Source: Methanobrevibacter sp.
GTDB lineage: Archaea; Methanobacteriota; Methanobacteria; Methanobacteriales; Methanobacteriaceae
Direction of reading: 5' to 3'
Length of the DNA: 6,582 nt
NCBI GenBank assembly: GCA_016291275.1
Contig: JAEEWY010000082.1
Location: forward strand, 1 to 6,582
Positions 1-5,275 of this stretch are shown here, piece after piece. The notes below the pieces were generated by a model. The model was not told where the DNA came from, did no database searches, and worked only from the letters and a program-made list of their open reading frames with translations. How positions within the stretch are numbered: position 1 is the stretch's first letter; the number at the start of each line of letters is the position of its first letter. The position numbers and the translations under genes are program-made.

Positions 1-62
1 TTTTTTATTTCCTATTTTTACTATTTTTTTATCTATTTTTACACTATTTTTAAAGCATTTTT
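1..62 (+). other. T-rich spacer with four CTATTTTT repeats
   Basis: This stretch is almost pure T with short A/C interruptions on the + strand. CTATTTTT occurs four times, at 12, 21, 33 and 44. Archaeal RNA polymerase terminates at U-tracts, so this is probably the 3' termination zone of a + strand gene lying left of the window and convergent with the radical SAM gene. On the minus strand the same bases are A-rich, so no U-tract terminator for the radical SAM gene is visible here. Confidence 0.4.
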
Positions 63-932
63 TTAAAATAAAGTGGTCTGCTTAGTTTTATCCTTGCTTG
101 GAAATTCATGCAAGTATTTGAATATTTCATCTGGATTGTTCATTATCTTGTTTTCATTTGTTCTTTTATAGAAAATCTTCATTAATTCCTTTTGATTTTG
201 ACTAGCTATTCCATAGCTATTTCCATAAGTCTTGATGTACTTTTCCTTAAGTCCTGGGAAATGCTTGTCTAACTTGCTATAGAAATATTCCCTATTTCCT
301 TCCCTTAATGTCATTCCCATTCCAAAGCAGATAATTCCTTTGACATTTGAGTCTATGCAATAGTCAAGTATTCCATTGATGTTTTCTTTAGTATCGTTAA
401 TGAATGGGAGAATTGGGCATAGCCAAACAACTGTAGGTATGTCGTGTTTATTTAGAATTTTCAATACTTTCACTCTTTCCTTTGTAGTGCATACATTTGG
501 TTCAAGTATTTTGCACAAGTCCTCATCGTATGTTGTCAATGTCATCTGAATGACTACTTTTGCCTTTTCATTGATTTCTTTAAGCAAATCCAAGTCTCGG
601 AGTATTAGGTTTGATTTGGTTATGCAAGTAAATCCATGACCATATCTGTTAATGAGTTCTAATGATTCTCTCACATTTTGTATCTTCTTTTCAAGAGGTA
701 TGTATGGGTCTGTCATAGATCCTGTTCCAATCATGACCTTTTCCTTTTTATTCTTTAGGGCTTTCTTAAGGAGTTCTGTTGCATTTGCCTTGACTTCAAT
801 GTCTTCAAATGCATGGTCCATATTATAGACATTACTTCTGGAATCACAGTAAATGCAGCCATGTGTGCAACCTCTGTATAGGTTCATTCCATTCTTATTG
901 GACAGGATGCCTTTAGCGTTAACGTAATGCAT
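63..932 (-). CDS. Radical SAM protein, spore photoproduct lyase-like (SplB/COG1533-type) family
   Basis: The protein has 289 residues. Near its N-terminus is a CX3CX2C cluster, C22-T-H-G-C26-I-Y-C29, the radical SAM signature that binds a [4Fe-4S] cluster and S-adenosylmethionine. Further family-like segments are GTGSMTDPYIPLE (residues 69-81) and ITKSNLILRD (104-113), typical of the SPL-like branch of radical SAM proteins. The start ATG lies about 20 residues before the cluster, as in many relatives, with a weak GTGA site 4 nt upstream. Spore photoproduct lyase repairs UV-damaged thymine dimers, but most archaeal members of this branch have no tested function and this one need not be a lyase. 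The C-terminus ends K-Q-T-T-L-F, which resembles a sliding-clamp-binding tail. The gene is transcribed away from aroQ and shows no functional link to its neighbours. Family assignment is firm; substrate is unknown. Confidence 0.85.
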   Translation of the reverse strand: MHYVNAKGILSNKNGMNLYRGCTHGCIYCDSRSNVYNMDHAFEDIEVKANATELLKKALKNKKEKVMIGTGSMTDPYIPLEKKIQNVRESLELINRYGHGFTCITKSNLILRDLDLLKEINEKAKVVIQMTLTTYDEDLCKILEPNVCTTKERVKVLKILNKHDIPTVVWLCPILPFINDTKENINGILDYCIDSNVKGIICFGMGMTLREGNREYFYSKLDKHFPGLKEKYIKTYGNSYGIASQNQKELMKIFYKRTNENKIMNNPDEIFKYLHEFPSKDKTKQTTLF

Positions 933-980
933 GATTTCACTTTTATTTCCTATTTTTTCTTATTCTATTTTTGGTTTTAT

Positions 981-989
981 TATATTAAA
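981..989 (-). promoter_or_regulatory. Probable TATA box of the radical SAM gene
   Basis: Read on the minus strand this is TTTAATATA, close to the archaeal TATA consensus. A transcript starting about 25 bp downstream (near 956-960) would have a leader of roughly 25 nt before the ATG at 932, similar to the leader inferred for aroQ on the other side. In such AT-rich DNA, chance matches are common. Confidence 0.4.
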
Positions 990-1062
990 TTATTTTTGAG
1001 AGCATTTGAAAAGAAATTTGATAAAAATTAATACAAAGTAAAAGTTAATTTCAATAAGCATG

Positions 1063-1070
1063 TTTATATA
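1063..1070 (+). promoter_or_regulatory. TATA box of the aroQ-rps17e unit
   Basis: TTTATATA is a perfect match to the TATA element typical of methanogen promoters. The predicted transcription start, about 25 bp downstream near 1090-1095, leaves a leader of about 25-30 nt that contains the GGAG ribosome-binding site at 1107-1110. Spacing fits archaeal TBP/TFB-dependent initiation well. Confidence 0.65.
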
Positions 1071-1118
1071 AGATGAGATATAAAGTATAATTATTATCAA
1101 AACTATGGAGTTATTTTT

Positions 1119-1442
1119 GTGGATAAGAAAGAGATTATGAGCTTATTTGAAAATGAGGAAGAGGCTCAGGATATTCTTGAAAAGTCTAGAAAAAGAATCG
1201 ATGAAATTGATAATGATTTAGTTAACTTAATAAGTGAAAGAACTTCACTTGCTAGGAGTATTGTTTTAGCTAAAGTTTTTTTAGGCATGGAAATTTATGA
1301 TAAATCAAGAGAAGAACAAGTTCATGCCAAAGTAAATAAATTAGCTGAAGACTTGAATATTGATAAAAGTATTCTTAGCGATATTATGGACATGCTAACA
1401 ACTTTAAGTAAAAATAGACAAAGAGAAATTTTGGAGGAATGA
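1119..1442 (+). CDS. aroQ: Chorismate mutase, AroQ class (monofunctional)
   Basis: A 107-residue cytoplasmic enzyme that converts chorismate to prephenate, the branch point to phenylalanine and tyrosine. It aligns without gaps to the E. coli P-protein mutase domain at an offset of 13. All six active-site residues are present: R24, R41, K52, R64, E65 and Q101 (E. coli R11, R28, K39, R51, E52, Q88). The REE segment after IYDKS (59-63) is also typical. The chain is predicted all-helical, and the first ~20 residues are an acidic extension before the catalytic core. The start is GTG: GGAG at 1107-1110 lies 8 nt upstream, whereas the alternative ATG at 1137 (residue 7) has no comparable site. No dehydratase or dehydrogenase domain is fused. 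Its last codons contain the rps17e ribosome-binding site, so the two genes are cotranscribed and probably translationally coupled. Confidence 0.93.
   Translation: MDKKEIMSLFENEEEAQDILEKSRKRIDEIDNDLVNLISERTSLARSIVLAKVFLGMEIYDKSREEQVHAKVNKLAEDLNIDKSILSDIMDMLTTLSKNRQREILEE
1433..1437 (+). promoter_or_regulatory. Ribosome-binding site of rps17e inside the aroQ 3' end
   Basis: GGAGG lies within the last codons of aroQ. It is 7 nt from the ATG at 1445 but only 1 nt from the upstream in-frame ATG at 1439, which overlaps the aroQ stop codon. Spacing therefore favours 1445 as the S17e start. Ribosomes ending aroQ at 1442 would pass directly over this site. Confidence 0.75.
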
Positions 1443-1444
1443 TT

Positions 1445-1642
1445 ATGGGAAATATTAGAACTTCATTCGTAAAACGTATATCAAAAGAATTAATTGAAAC
1501 TCACCAAGGCAAATTTACTACTGATTTTGAAGAAAACAAAAAATTAGTAGCAGAGTACTCTACTGTAAGTACTAAACACTTAAGAAATAAAATTGCTGGT
1601 TACATTACTAGATTAGTAAAACAACAAGCAAACCAAGCTTAA
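1445..1642 (+). CDS. rps17e: 30S ribosomal protein S17e
   Basis: A 65-residue basic protein of the small ribosomal subunit, in a family found in archaea and eukaryotes but not bacteria. The sequence begins MGNIRTSFVKRISKEL and carries the conserved block STVSTKHLRNKIAGYITRL at 39-57, as in other archaeal S17e proteins. Length fits the short archaeal form. The start at 1445 is preferred over the in-frame ATG at 1439, because family members begin with MGNIRT and GGAGG sits 7 nt upstream. The gene follows aroQ by 2 bp and is very likely on the same transcript, driven by the TATA box at 1063. Two hairpins followed by T-runs close the unit downstream. There is no sign of truncation. Confidence 0.96.
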   Translation: MGNIRTSFVKRISKELIETHQGKFTTDFEENKKLVAEYSTVSTKHLRNKIAGYITRLVKQQANQA

Positions 1643-1662
1643 TTTTATTTTTTACTTTTTTT

Positions 1663-1684
1663 AAGATTAATTTATTTTAATCTT
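1663..1684 (+). terminator. Hairpin 1 after rps17e
   Basis: A perfect 8 bp inverted repeat: AAGATTAA (1663-1670) and TTAATCTT (1677-1684) around a 6-nt loop. T-rich DNA lies on both sides, with T-runs at 1655-1662 and 1688-1692. The stem is weak, being mostly A-T, so the T-tracts probably matter more for archaeal termination than the stem. Confidence 0.45.
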
Positions 1685-1691
1685 CTATTTT

Positions 1692-1722
1692 TAGATTAAT
1701 TAATTTAATCTACTACTTTTTT
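1692..1722 (+). terminator. Hairpin 2 after rps17e with T6 tail
   Basis: A second perfect 8 bp inverted repeat, TAGATTAA (1692-1699) and TTAATCTA (1705-1712), with a 5-nt loop, followed by T6 at 1717-1722. Its stem core AGATTAA/TTAATCT is the same as in hairpin 1, so the arms of the two structures can also pair with each other. Layout matches an intrinsic terminator for the aroQ-rps17e transcript. Confidence 0.5.
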
Positions 1723-1820
1723 ATAATTTTTATATCAATCTTAACATTTTTTAAAATTTTATTGGTAATTATTTTTAGATCTTTTTTATTTAGATTTTTA
1801 TTAATTATTCAGTATTTTTT

Positions 1821-1909
1821 ATTAACAAATGGATAATTTACATTAAAAAATTGTAAAATTAATAATTAAATATATAAATACCCTTTAATATAATTAATAA
1901 ATGGATAAT
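1821..1909. repeat. 17 bp direct repeat flanking the lysC promoter
   Basis: ATTAACAAATGGATAAT (1821-1837) recurs as ATTAATAAATGGATAAT (1893-1909), 16 of 17 identical, with start points 72 bp apart. Copy 1 lies upstream of the TATA-like element at 1871-1880 and copy 2 covers the predicted transcription start. That placement is what one expects of a regulator-binding pair, but no known archaeal operator is recognised. Confidence 0.5.
1871..1880 (+). promoter_or_regulatory. Probable TATA box for lysC
   Basis: TATATAAATA is preceded by the A-rich ATTAAA, which could serve as a TFB-recognition element. The expected start is near 1898-1906, giving a leader of about 75-80 nt. A second candidate, TATAAAAT at 1914-1921, would give a shorter leader of about 40 nt. 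Sequence alone cannot choose between them. Confidence 0.45.
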
Positions 1910-1966
1910 AGTCTATAAAATATGATTTATCAAAATATTTATTTTAATTTTTAATTTAAAAGAAAA

Positions 1967-1970
1967 GGTG
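1967..1970 (+). promoter_or_regulatory. Ribosome-binding site deciding the lysC start
   Basis: GGTG, preceded by AAAA, ends 9 nt before the ATG at 1980. The GTG inside it (1968-1970) is in frame with aspartokinase and would add four residues, M-C-K-Q. It is better read as part of the ribosome-binding site, because family members begin M-x-x-(I/V)-V-x-K-F-G-G directly. Confidence 0.7.
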
Positions 1971-1979
1971 TGTAAACAA

Positions 1980-3197
1980 ATGGAATTAATTGTAGCCAAA
2001 TTTGGCGGTACTTCGATTGGAAATGGACAAAGAATTAGAAAAGCTGCACAATCTATCGTAAATGCATATATGGAAGGAAAGAAGGTTGTGGTTGTTGTAT
2101 CAGCTATTAACAAGACTACTGATGACTTAGTAGCTATTGCTGATGAATCCATTGGAAAAGAAGTAACTGAAAAGCAATTGGCGGAAATTTTATCCATGGG
2201 TGAGAGAACCAGCATTAGAGTATTTTCATCAGTCTTGGAATCCTTAGGTGTAAAATCCGAATACATAGATCCAAGCCATGACTTATGGCCTGTAATTACT
2301 GATGACAACTATGGAAAAGCTCAAATTGATTTTGAAAGAACTGAAGAACAAGCTCAAGGGCTTTTAGGACTTTTAGATCAAGGAATCATTCCAGTTGTCT
2401 GCGGATTCTTGGGAAGAACTGAAAATGGAGAAGTGACCACCTTAGGAAGAGGTGGAAGTGATGTAACTGCATTCCTGTTAGGTCATTGCTTAAATGCAGA
2501 TGATGTGATTATCGTTACCGATGTGGATGGAGTAATGTCAACTGATCCAAGAAAAATCAATGAAGCTGAAAAATTGGATTACATCTCTGTTGAAGAGATG
2601 AGAGATTTAGCTACTCACGGAGCACAAGTTTTACACCCTCATGCTTTAAGATTTAAAGATCCTGAAATAAAAGCAAAAATCATTAGCTTTGAAAAAGGTG
2701 ATTTGTCTGACCCTGGGACTGAGATTGTAGGTCCCTTTGAAGATTCCATGAGCAAATCAGTATGCTTGCATCCTGAACCTATCTCTGTAGTTGCTTTGGT
2801 TGGGGAAGATTTGCTTAATCAAATCGGTCTCCTTGCAAAAATGACAACTTTGGTAGCGGAAGCTAACATCAACATTTATGGAATTTCTGCAGGTCAAAAT
2901 TCAATTACCTTATTCTTGGATAAATGCGATGCTGATGAAGCATACCATTTATTGCACAACTTAGTCATTGCTGAAGACAGTTTAAGCTCAATATCCTTAG
3001 GAAGGGACATTGCTATGTTAACCATGATTAATCCAGACTTTATTGAAACTCCTGGTGTAATCACTGAAATCACCAATCCACTTAAGGAAGCACACATAAA
3101 CATCGTTGAAATCTCATCATCCCAAACTGCTATTGTCTTATTTATTAACTGGGAAGATGGTAAGGTAGCATACGACTTAATAAAGGGAGTTTTATAA
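1980..3197 (+). CDS. lysC: Aspartate kinase (aspartokinase), monofunctional with two ACT domains
   Basis: A 405-residue cytoplasmic enzyme that phosphorylates L-aspartate to aspartyl-4-phosphate, the first step of the aspartate family (lysine, threonine, methionine). Kinase-domain motifs in order: KFGGTS at 7-12, VVVVVSAINKTTDDL at 36-50, SMGERTS at 72-78, TTLGRGGSD at 153-161, TDVDGVMSTDPR at 180-191 and GAQVLHPHA at 214-222. Two C-terminal ACT domains follow, about 268-330 and 342-405. No homoserine dehydrogenase domain is fused. In the first ACT domain, positions matching E. coli LysC lysine contacts D340 and E346 appear to be Y300 and Q306, so an E. coli-type lysine site is doubtful. The gene heads the lysC-dapA-dapB-asd cluster. 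Start 1980 is chosen from the GGTG site and family N-termini. The symbol marks the reaction, not proven lysine control. Confidence 0.95.
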   Translation: MELIVAKFGGTSIGNGQRIRKAAQSIVNAYMEGKKVVVVVSAINKTTDDLVAIADESIGKEVTEKQLAEILSMGERTSIRVFSSVLESLGVKSEYIDPSHDLWPVITDDNYGKAQIDFERTEEQAQGLLGLLDQGIIPVVCGFLGRTENGEVTTLGRGGSDVTAFLLGHCLNADDVIIVTDVDGVMSTDPRKINEAEKLDYISVEEMRDLATHGAQVLHPHALRFKDPEIKAKIISFEKGDLSDPGTEIVGPFEDSMSKSVCLHPEPISVVALVGEDLLNQIGLLAKMTTLVAEANINIYGISAGQNSITLFLDKCDADEAYHLLHNLVIAEDSLSSISLGRDIAMLTMINPDFIETPGVITEITNPLKEAHINIVEISSSQTAIVLFINWEDGKVAYDLIKGVL

Positions 3198-3208
3198 CTC
3201 TCGCTTTT
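3185..3208 (+). terminator. Stop-codon hairpin at the end of lysC
   Basis: GGGAGTT (3185-3191) pairs with AACTCTC (3196-3202), including one G-U pair, around the loop TTAT. The stop codon TAA (3195-3197) runs from loop into stem. T-rich sequence follows from 3205. It resembles an intrinsic terminator and has the same loop as the hairpin at the end of dapA. Confidence 0.5.
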
Positions 3209-3310
3209 ATTATTTTTACCCAATAAAGAGGCATTTACTTTATTTTCATTAAAGGGAAGTAATTTGTTTCTATCGTTTTTTATTGTAATTAATTTTATTT
3301 ACAATCCTTG

Positions 3311-3351
3311 AAGGTTCGTAAAAATATTTGGTTTTTAATGATACGAACTTT
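3311..3351. repeat. Long inverted repeat upstream of dapA
   Basis: AAGGTTCGTA (3311-3320) faces TACGAACTTT (3342-3351), 9 of 10 complementary and 10 of 10 in RNA if G-U is allowed, across 21 nt of AT-rich sequence. It is one of the few GC-containing stretches in the 286 bp between lysC and dapA. It could be an operator for a dimeric regulator, or an RNA stem if transcription starts upstream. Confidence 0.5.
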
Positions 3352-3423
3352 AACTGATTAAGTATTTGAAATTAATATGATTCTTTAGAAATTAAAATTA
3401 AATGAAAAAATAAAATGATTAGA

Positions 3424-3435
3424 TTTATTAAATAA
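3424..3435 (+). promoter_or_regulatory. Possible TATA element for dapA
   Basis: TTTATTAAATAA is one of several TATA-like strings in this leader. A start about 25 bp downstream would leave a leader of about 25-30 nt ending in the AGGTG site, like the aroQ promoter. The rest of the gap (3198-3423) holds the inverted repeat at 3311, a 7 bp stem at 3282-3305 and no coding signal. Confidence 0.3.
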
Positions 3436-3472
3436 TCGAAATAAAAATTCAAAAATAATTATAATAGTAAAT

Positions 3473-3477
3473 AGGTG
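3473..3477 (+). promoter_or_regulatory. Ribosome-binding site deciding the dapA start
   Basis: AGGTG ends 6 nt before the ATG at 3484, an ideal spacing. The GTG at 3475-3477 is in frame and would add M-F-F, but it lies inside this site and is probably not a start codon. Confidence 0.75.
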
Positions 3478-3483
3478 TTTTTT

Positions 3484-4377
3484 ATGCGTTTTGAAGGAAC
3501 TGCTGTTGCTATGGTCACTCCTATGCATGAGGATGGATCCATAGATGAAGAAGGATACAGACAAAATATTAACTGGTTGATTGACAATGATGTGGACGGT
3601 TTAGTTGCTGTAGGAACCACTGGTGAATCCGCTACTTTAACCCATGATGAACATAGAAGAGTTCTTGACATCATGATTGATGAAGTTGACGGTAGGGTAA
3701 CTACCATTGCAGGAACTGGAAGTAATGCAACTACCGAAGCATTGGACTTAACCAAATATGCAGATGATGCTGGAGCAGACATGGCTCTATTGATCACTCC
3801 ATATTACAACAAACCACAACAACATGGTGTAATTGAACATTATACCCAAATTGCAAATGCAGTGGACATTGACTTGATCACTTACAATGTTCCATCACGT
3901 ACCAGTTTGGATATGGCTCCTGAAACCATTGTTGAACTTGCAAAAGTGGACAATATCTCTGCTTTAAAAGAAGCTTCCTCTGATGTGGACAAAGTATCCA
4001 AAACCATGAAACTCTTAAGGGATGAAGGATTGGAAGACGATATCGTAATATTGTCTGGTAGTGATGAATTGACCCTTCCTTTAATGTCTGTTGGTGCAAG
4101 AGGTGTAGTGAGTGCATCTGCAAACATCGATCCAAGAACCATGGTTCAAATGGTAAACTGCATTTTAGACGGTGACTATGATAAAGCATTGGAATTACAT
4201 TACAAACAATATGACTTAATCAAAGCTTTATTCATTGAAACCAGTCCAGCACCTGCAAAAGAAGCATTGAAAATGATGGGAATGCCTGCAGGTCCATTAA
4301 GATTACCTTTAGTTCCTATGTTGGAAGAAAACAGAGTAATCTTAAGAAAAGCATTGGAAGATGCTGGAATTTTATAA
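3484..4377 (+). CDS. dapA: 4-hydroxy-tetrahydrodipicolinate synthase
   Basis: A 297-residue TIM-barrel enzyme that condenses pyruvate with aspartate semialdehyde, the first step committed to lysine/diaminopimelate. It aligns to E. coli DapA at offset +1 through the active site: T45, Y108, Y134, R139 and the Schiff-base lysine K162 (E. coli T44, Y107, Y133, R138, K161). The motifs VGTTGES (43-49) and ITPYYNKP (104-111) are clear. The E. coli lysine-inhibition site is also kept complete: S49, A50, H54, H57, N81, E85 and Y107, which predicts feedback inhibition by lysine. The C-terminal helical part is of normal length. Start 3484 is chosen because AGGTG lies 6 nt upstream and family members begin M-x-F-x-G. 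The gene is 286 bp after lysC, with its own possible promoter, and 59 bp before dapB. Confidence 0.96.
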   Translation: MRFEGTAVAMVTPMHEDGSIDEEGYRQNINWLIDNDVDGLVAVGTTGESATLTHDEHRRVLDIMIDEVDGRVTTIAGTGSNATTEALDLTKYADDAGADMALLITPYYNKPQQHGVIEHYTQIANAVDIDLITYNVPSRTSLDMAPETIVELAKVDNISALKEASSDVDKVSKTMKLLRDEGLEDDIVILSGSDELTLPLMSVGARGVVSASANIDPRTMVQMVNCILDGDYDKALELHYKQYDLIKALFIETSPAPAKEALKMMGMPAGPLRLPLVPMLEENRVILRKALEDAGIL

Positions 4378-4397
4378 TTCCAGTTCTTATTTTTTTT
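4364..4397 (+). terminator. Stop-codon hairpin with T8 tail at the end of dapA
   Basis: CTGGAATT (4364-4371) and AATTCCAG (4376-4383) form a perfect 8 bp stem with loop TTAT. The stop codon TAA (4375-4377) sits at the loop/stem edge. T8 follows at 4390-4397. This is the most bacterial-looking intrinsic terminator in the window. If efficient, dapB would need its own promoter within the 59 bp gap, where only a poorly placed TATA-like string (TTATAAAATT, 4413-4422) is seen, so partial read-through is more likely. Confidence 0.6.
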
Positions 4398-4436
4398 ACA
4401 ATTTGATTATACTTATAAAATTATTTAGATGATATT

Positions 4437-5255
4437 ATGATAAAAGTTGCTGTAACTGGAGCTGCTGGAAGAATGGGCTCCGGCATTATAAGAAAAATTA
4501 CTGAACAGGATGATATGGAAGTTGTAGCTGCTATTGAAATGCCAAACACTCCTTTAGCAGGTGTAGATGCAGGTGAAAAAGCAGGTATAGGAAATATTGG
4601 GGTTCCTATCGTCGGTTCAGAAGATTTGGAAAAAGCATTGAAAGAATCTGGAGCTGAAGTGTTAGTTGACTTTACCATTGCTCCTGCTGCTGTTGAAACC
4701 ATTAAAAGAACTGCTGATTGCGGTGTAAACTTAGTGGTTGGAACCACTGGATTTACTGAAGAGCAAGCACAGGGAAATGCAGATGTAATTAAGGAAAAGA
4801 ACATCAAGGCAGTTATTTCCTCTAATTTCTCAATTGGAGTAAACGTATTCTTTAAGGTATTGAAGGACTTGACTCCTATCTTAAATGACTTTGATATTGA
4901 AATCATTGAAGCTCACCACAATCAAAAGGCAGATGCTCCTTCTGGAACTGCTATGACTGCATTTGAAGTGGTTGCTGACGCTCTTGAAAGAAACCCTGAA
5001 GAAGTGGGTGTCTATGGAAGACAAGGTCAAGTAGGTAAAAGAACCAAAGAGGAAATCGGTATACACGCAGTACGTGGTGGAGACATTGTAGGAGATCACA
5101 CTGTATTGTATGTTGGCGATGGTGAAAGATTGGAAGTTAAACACATGGCACATACTAGAGAAGTATTCATTGCTGGTGTTATCAGAGCTTTAAGATTCGT
5201 AGGTTCCGCAGAACCTGGAAAAGTAAATGATATGTCTGATGTTTTAGGAATTTAA
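4437..5255 (+). CDS. dapB: 4-hydroxy-tetrahydrodipicolinate reductase
   Basis: A 272-residue NAD(P)H-dependent reductase that converts the DapA product to tetrahydrodipicolinate. The N-terminal Rossmann fold starts with VTGAAGRMG (6-14), the nucleotide-binding loop, and VGTTG at 101-105 belongs to the same domain. The substrate-binding domain carries EAHHNQKADAPSGTA (158-172). H160 and K164 match the catalytic H159 and K163 of E. coli DapB. YGRQGQVGKR (193-202) and AVRGGDIVGDHTV (211-223) are also family-typical. Length is normal. The ATG at 4437 is preceded by AGATGAT, ending 3 nt upstream, a close relative of the GGTGAT complementary to archaeal 16S rRNA; the same 7-mer precedes asd. The gene lies between dapA and asd and is probably cotranscribed at least in part, despite hairpins at both ends. 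Confidence 0.96.
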   Translation: MIKVAVTGAAGRMGSGIIRKITEQDDMEVVAAIEMPNTPLAGVDAGEKAGIGNIGVPIVGSEDLEKALKESGAEVLVDFTIAPAAVETIKRTADCGVNLVVGTTGFTEEQAQGNADVIKEKNIKAVISSNFSIGVNVFFKVLKDLTPILNDFDIEIIEAHHNQKADAPSGTAMTAFEVVADALERNPEEVGVYGRQGQVGKRTKEEIGIHAVRGGDIVGDHTVLYVGDGERLEVKHMAHTREVFIAGVIRALRFVGSAEPGKVNDMSDVLGI

Positions 5256-5275
5256 TTTTAATTCCTCTTTCTTTT
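5246..5275 (+). terminator. Stop-codon hairpin at the end of dapB
   Basis: AGGAATT (5246-5252) and AATTCCT (5260-5266) form a perfect 7 bp stem with a 7-nt loop that begins with the stop codon TAA (5253-5255). T/C-rich sequence follows. The stem core GGAATT/AATTCC is identical to that at the end of dapA. Confidence 0.5.

Larger units (their letters stand above)
1643..1979. other. AT-rich intergenic region between rps17e and lysC
   Basis: No gene is visible in these 337 bp. The left part holds two tandem hairpins with T-runs that should terminate the aroQ-rps17e transcript. The middle (about 1723-1820) is low-complexity A/T with many T-tracts. The right part holds a 17 bp direct repeat flanking a TATA-like element, then the lysC leader and ribosome-binding site. 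Tiny ATG-stop frames of five codons occur inside each repeat copy but have no coding signal. I see no lysine riboswitch. Confidence 0.6.

Noticed and set aside
1..62. Short T-rich repeats that might suggest a CRISPR or other array
   Set aside because: The units are only 8-9 bp with irregular 9-12 bp spacing and no distinct spacers; low-complexity T-tract sequence explains them.
1829..1918. Two five-codon frames (MDNLH and MDNSL), one starting in each copy of the lysC-leader repeat
   Set aside because: They are too short to judge, have no ribosome-binding site, and arise simply because the repeat contains ATGGATAAT. The repeat itself is reported instead.
1881..1979. Possible lysine riboswitch upstream of aspartokinase
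   Set aside because: The leader is short and almost entirely A/T, with none of the conserved stems of the lysine riboswitch, which is also not typical of archaea.
1913..2308. 131-codon open frame on the minus strand over the start of aspartokinase
   Set aside because: It overlaps a clear aspartokinase domain on the other strand, has no recognisable protein features, and is explained as the antisense shadow of that gene.
3338..3361. Seven-residue leader-peptide-like frame (MIRTLTD) upstream of dapA
   Set aside because: It has no lysine codons, no clear ribosome-binding site and no evidence of being transcribed, so attenuation is not supported.
3878..4189. Overlapping minus-strand frames of 103 and 86 codons inside dapA
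   Set aside because: Both lie wholly within the conserved DapA coding sequence and their translations show no family resemblance; they are antisense shadows.
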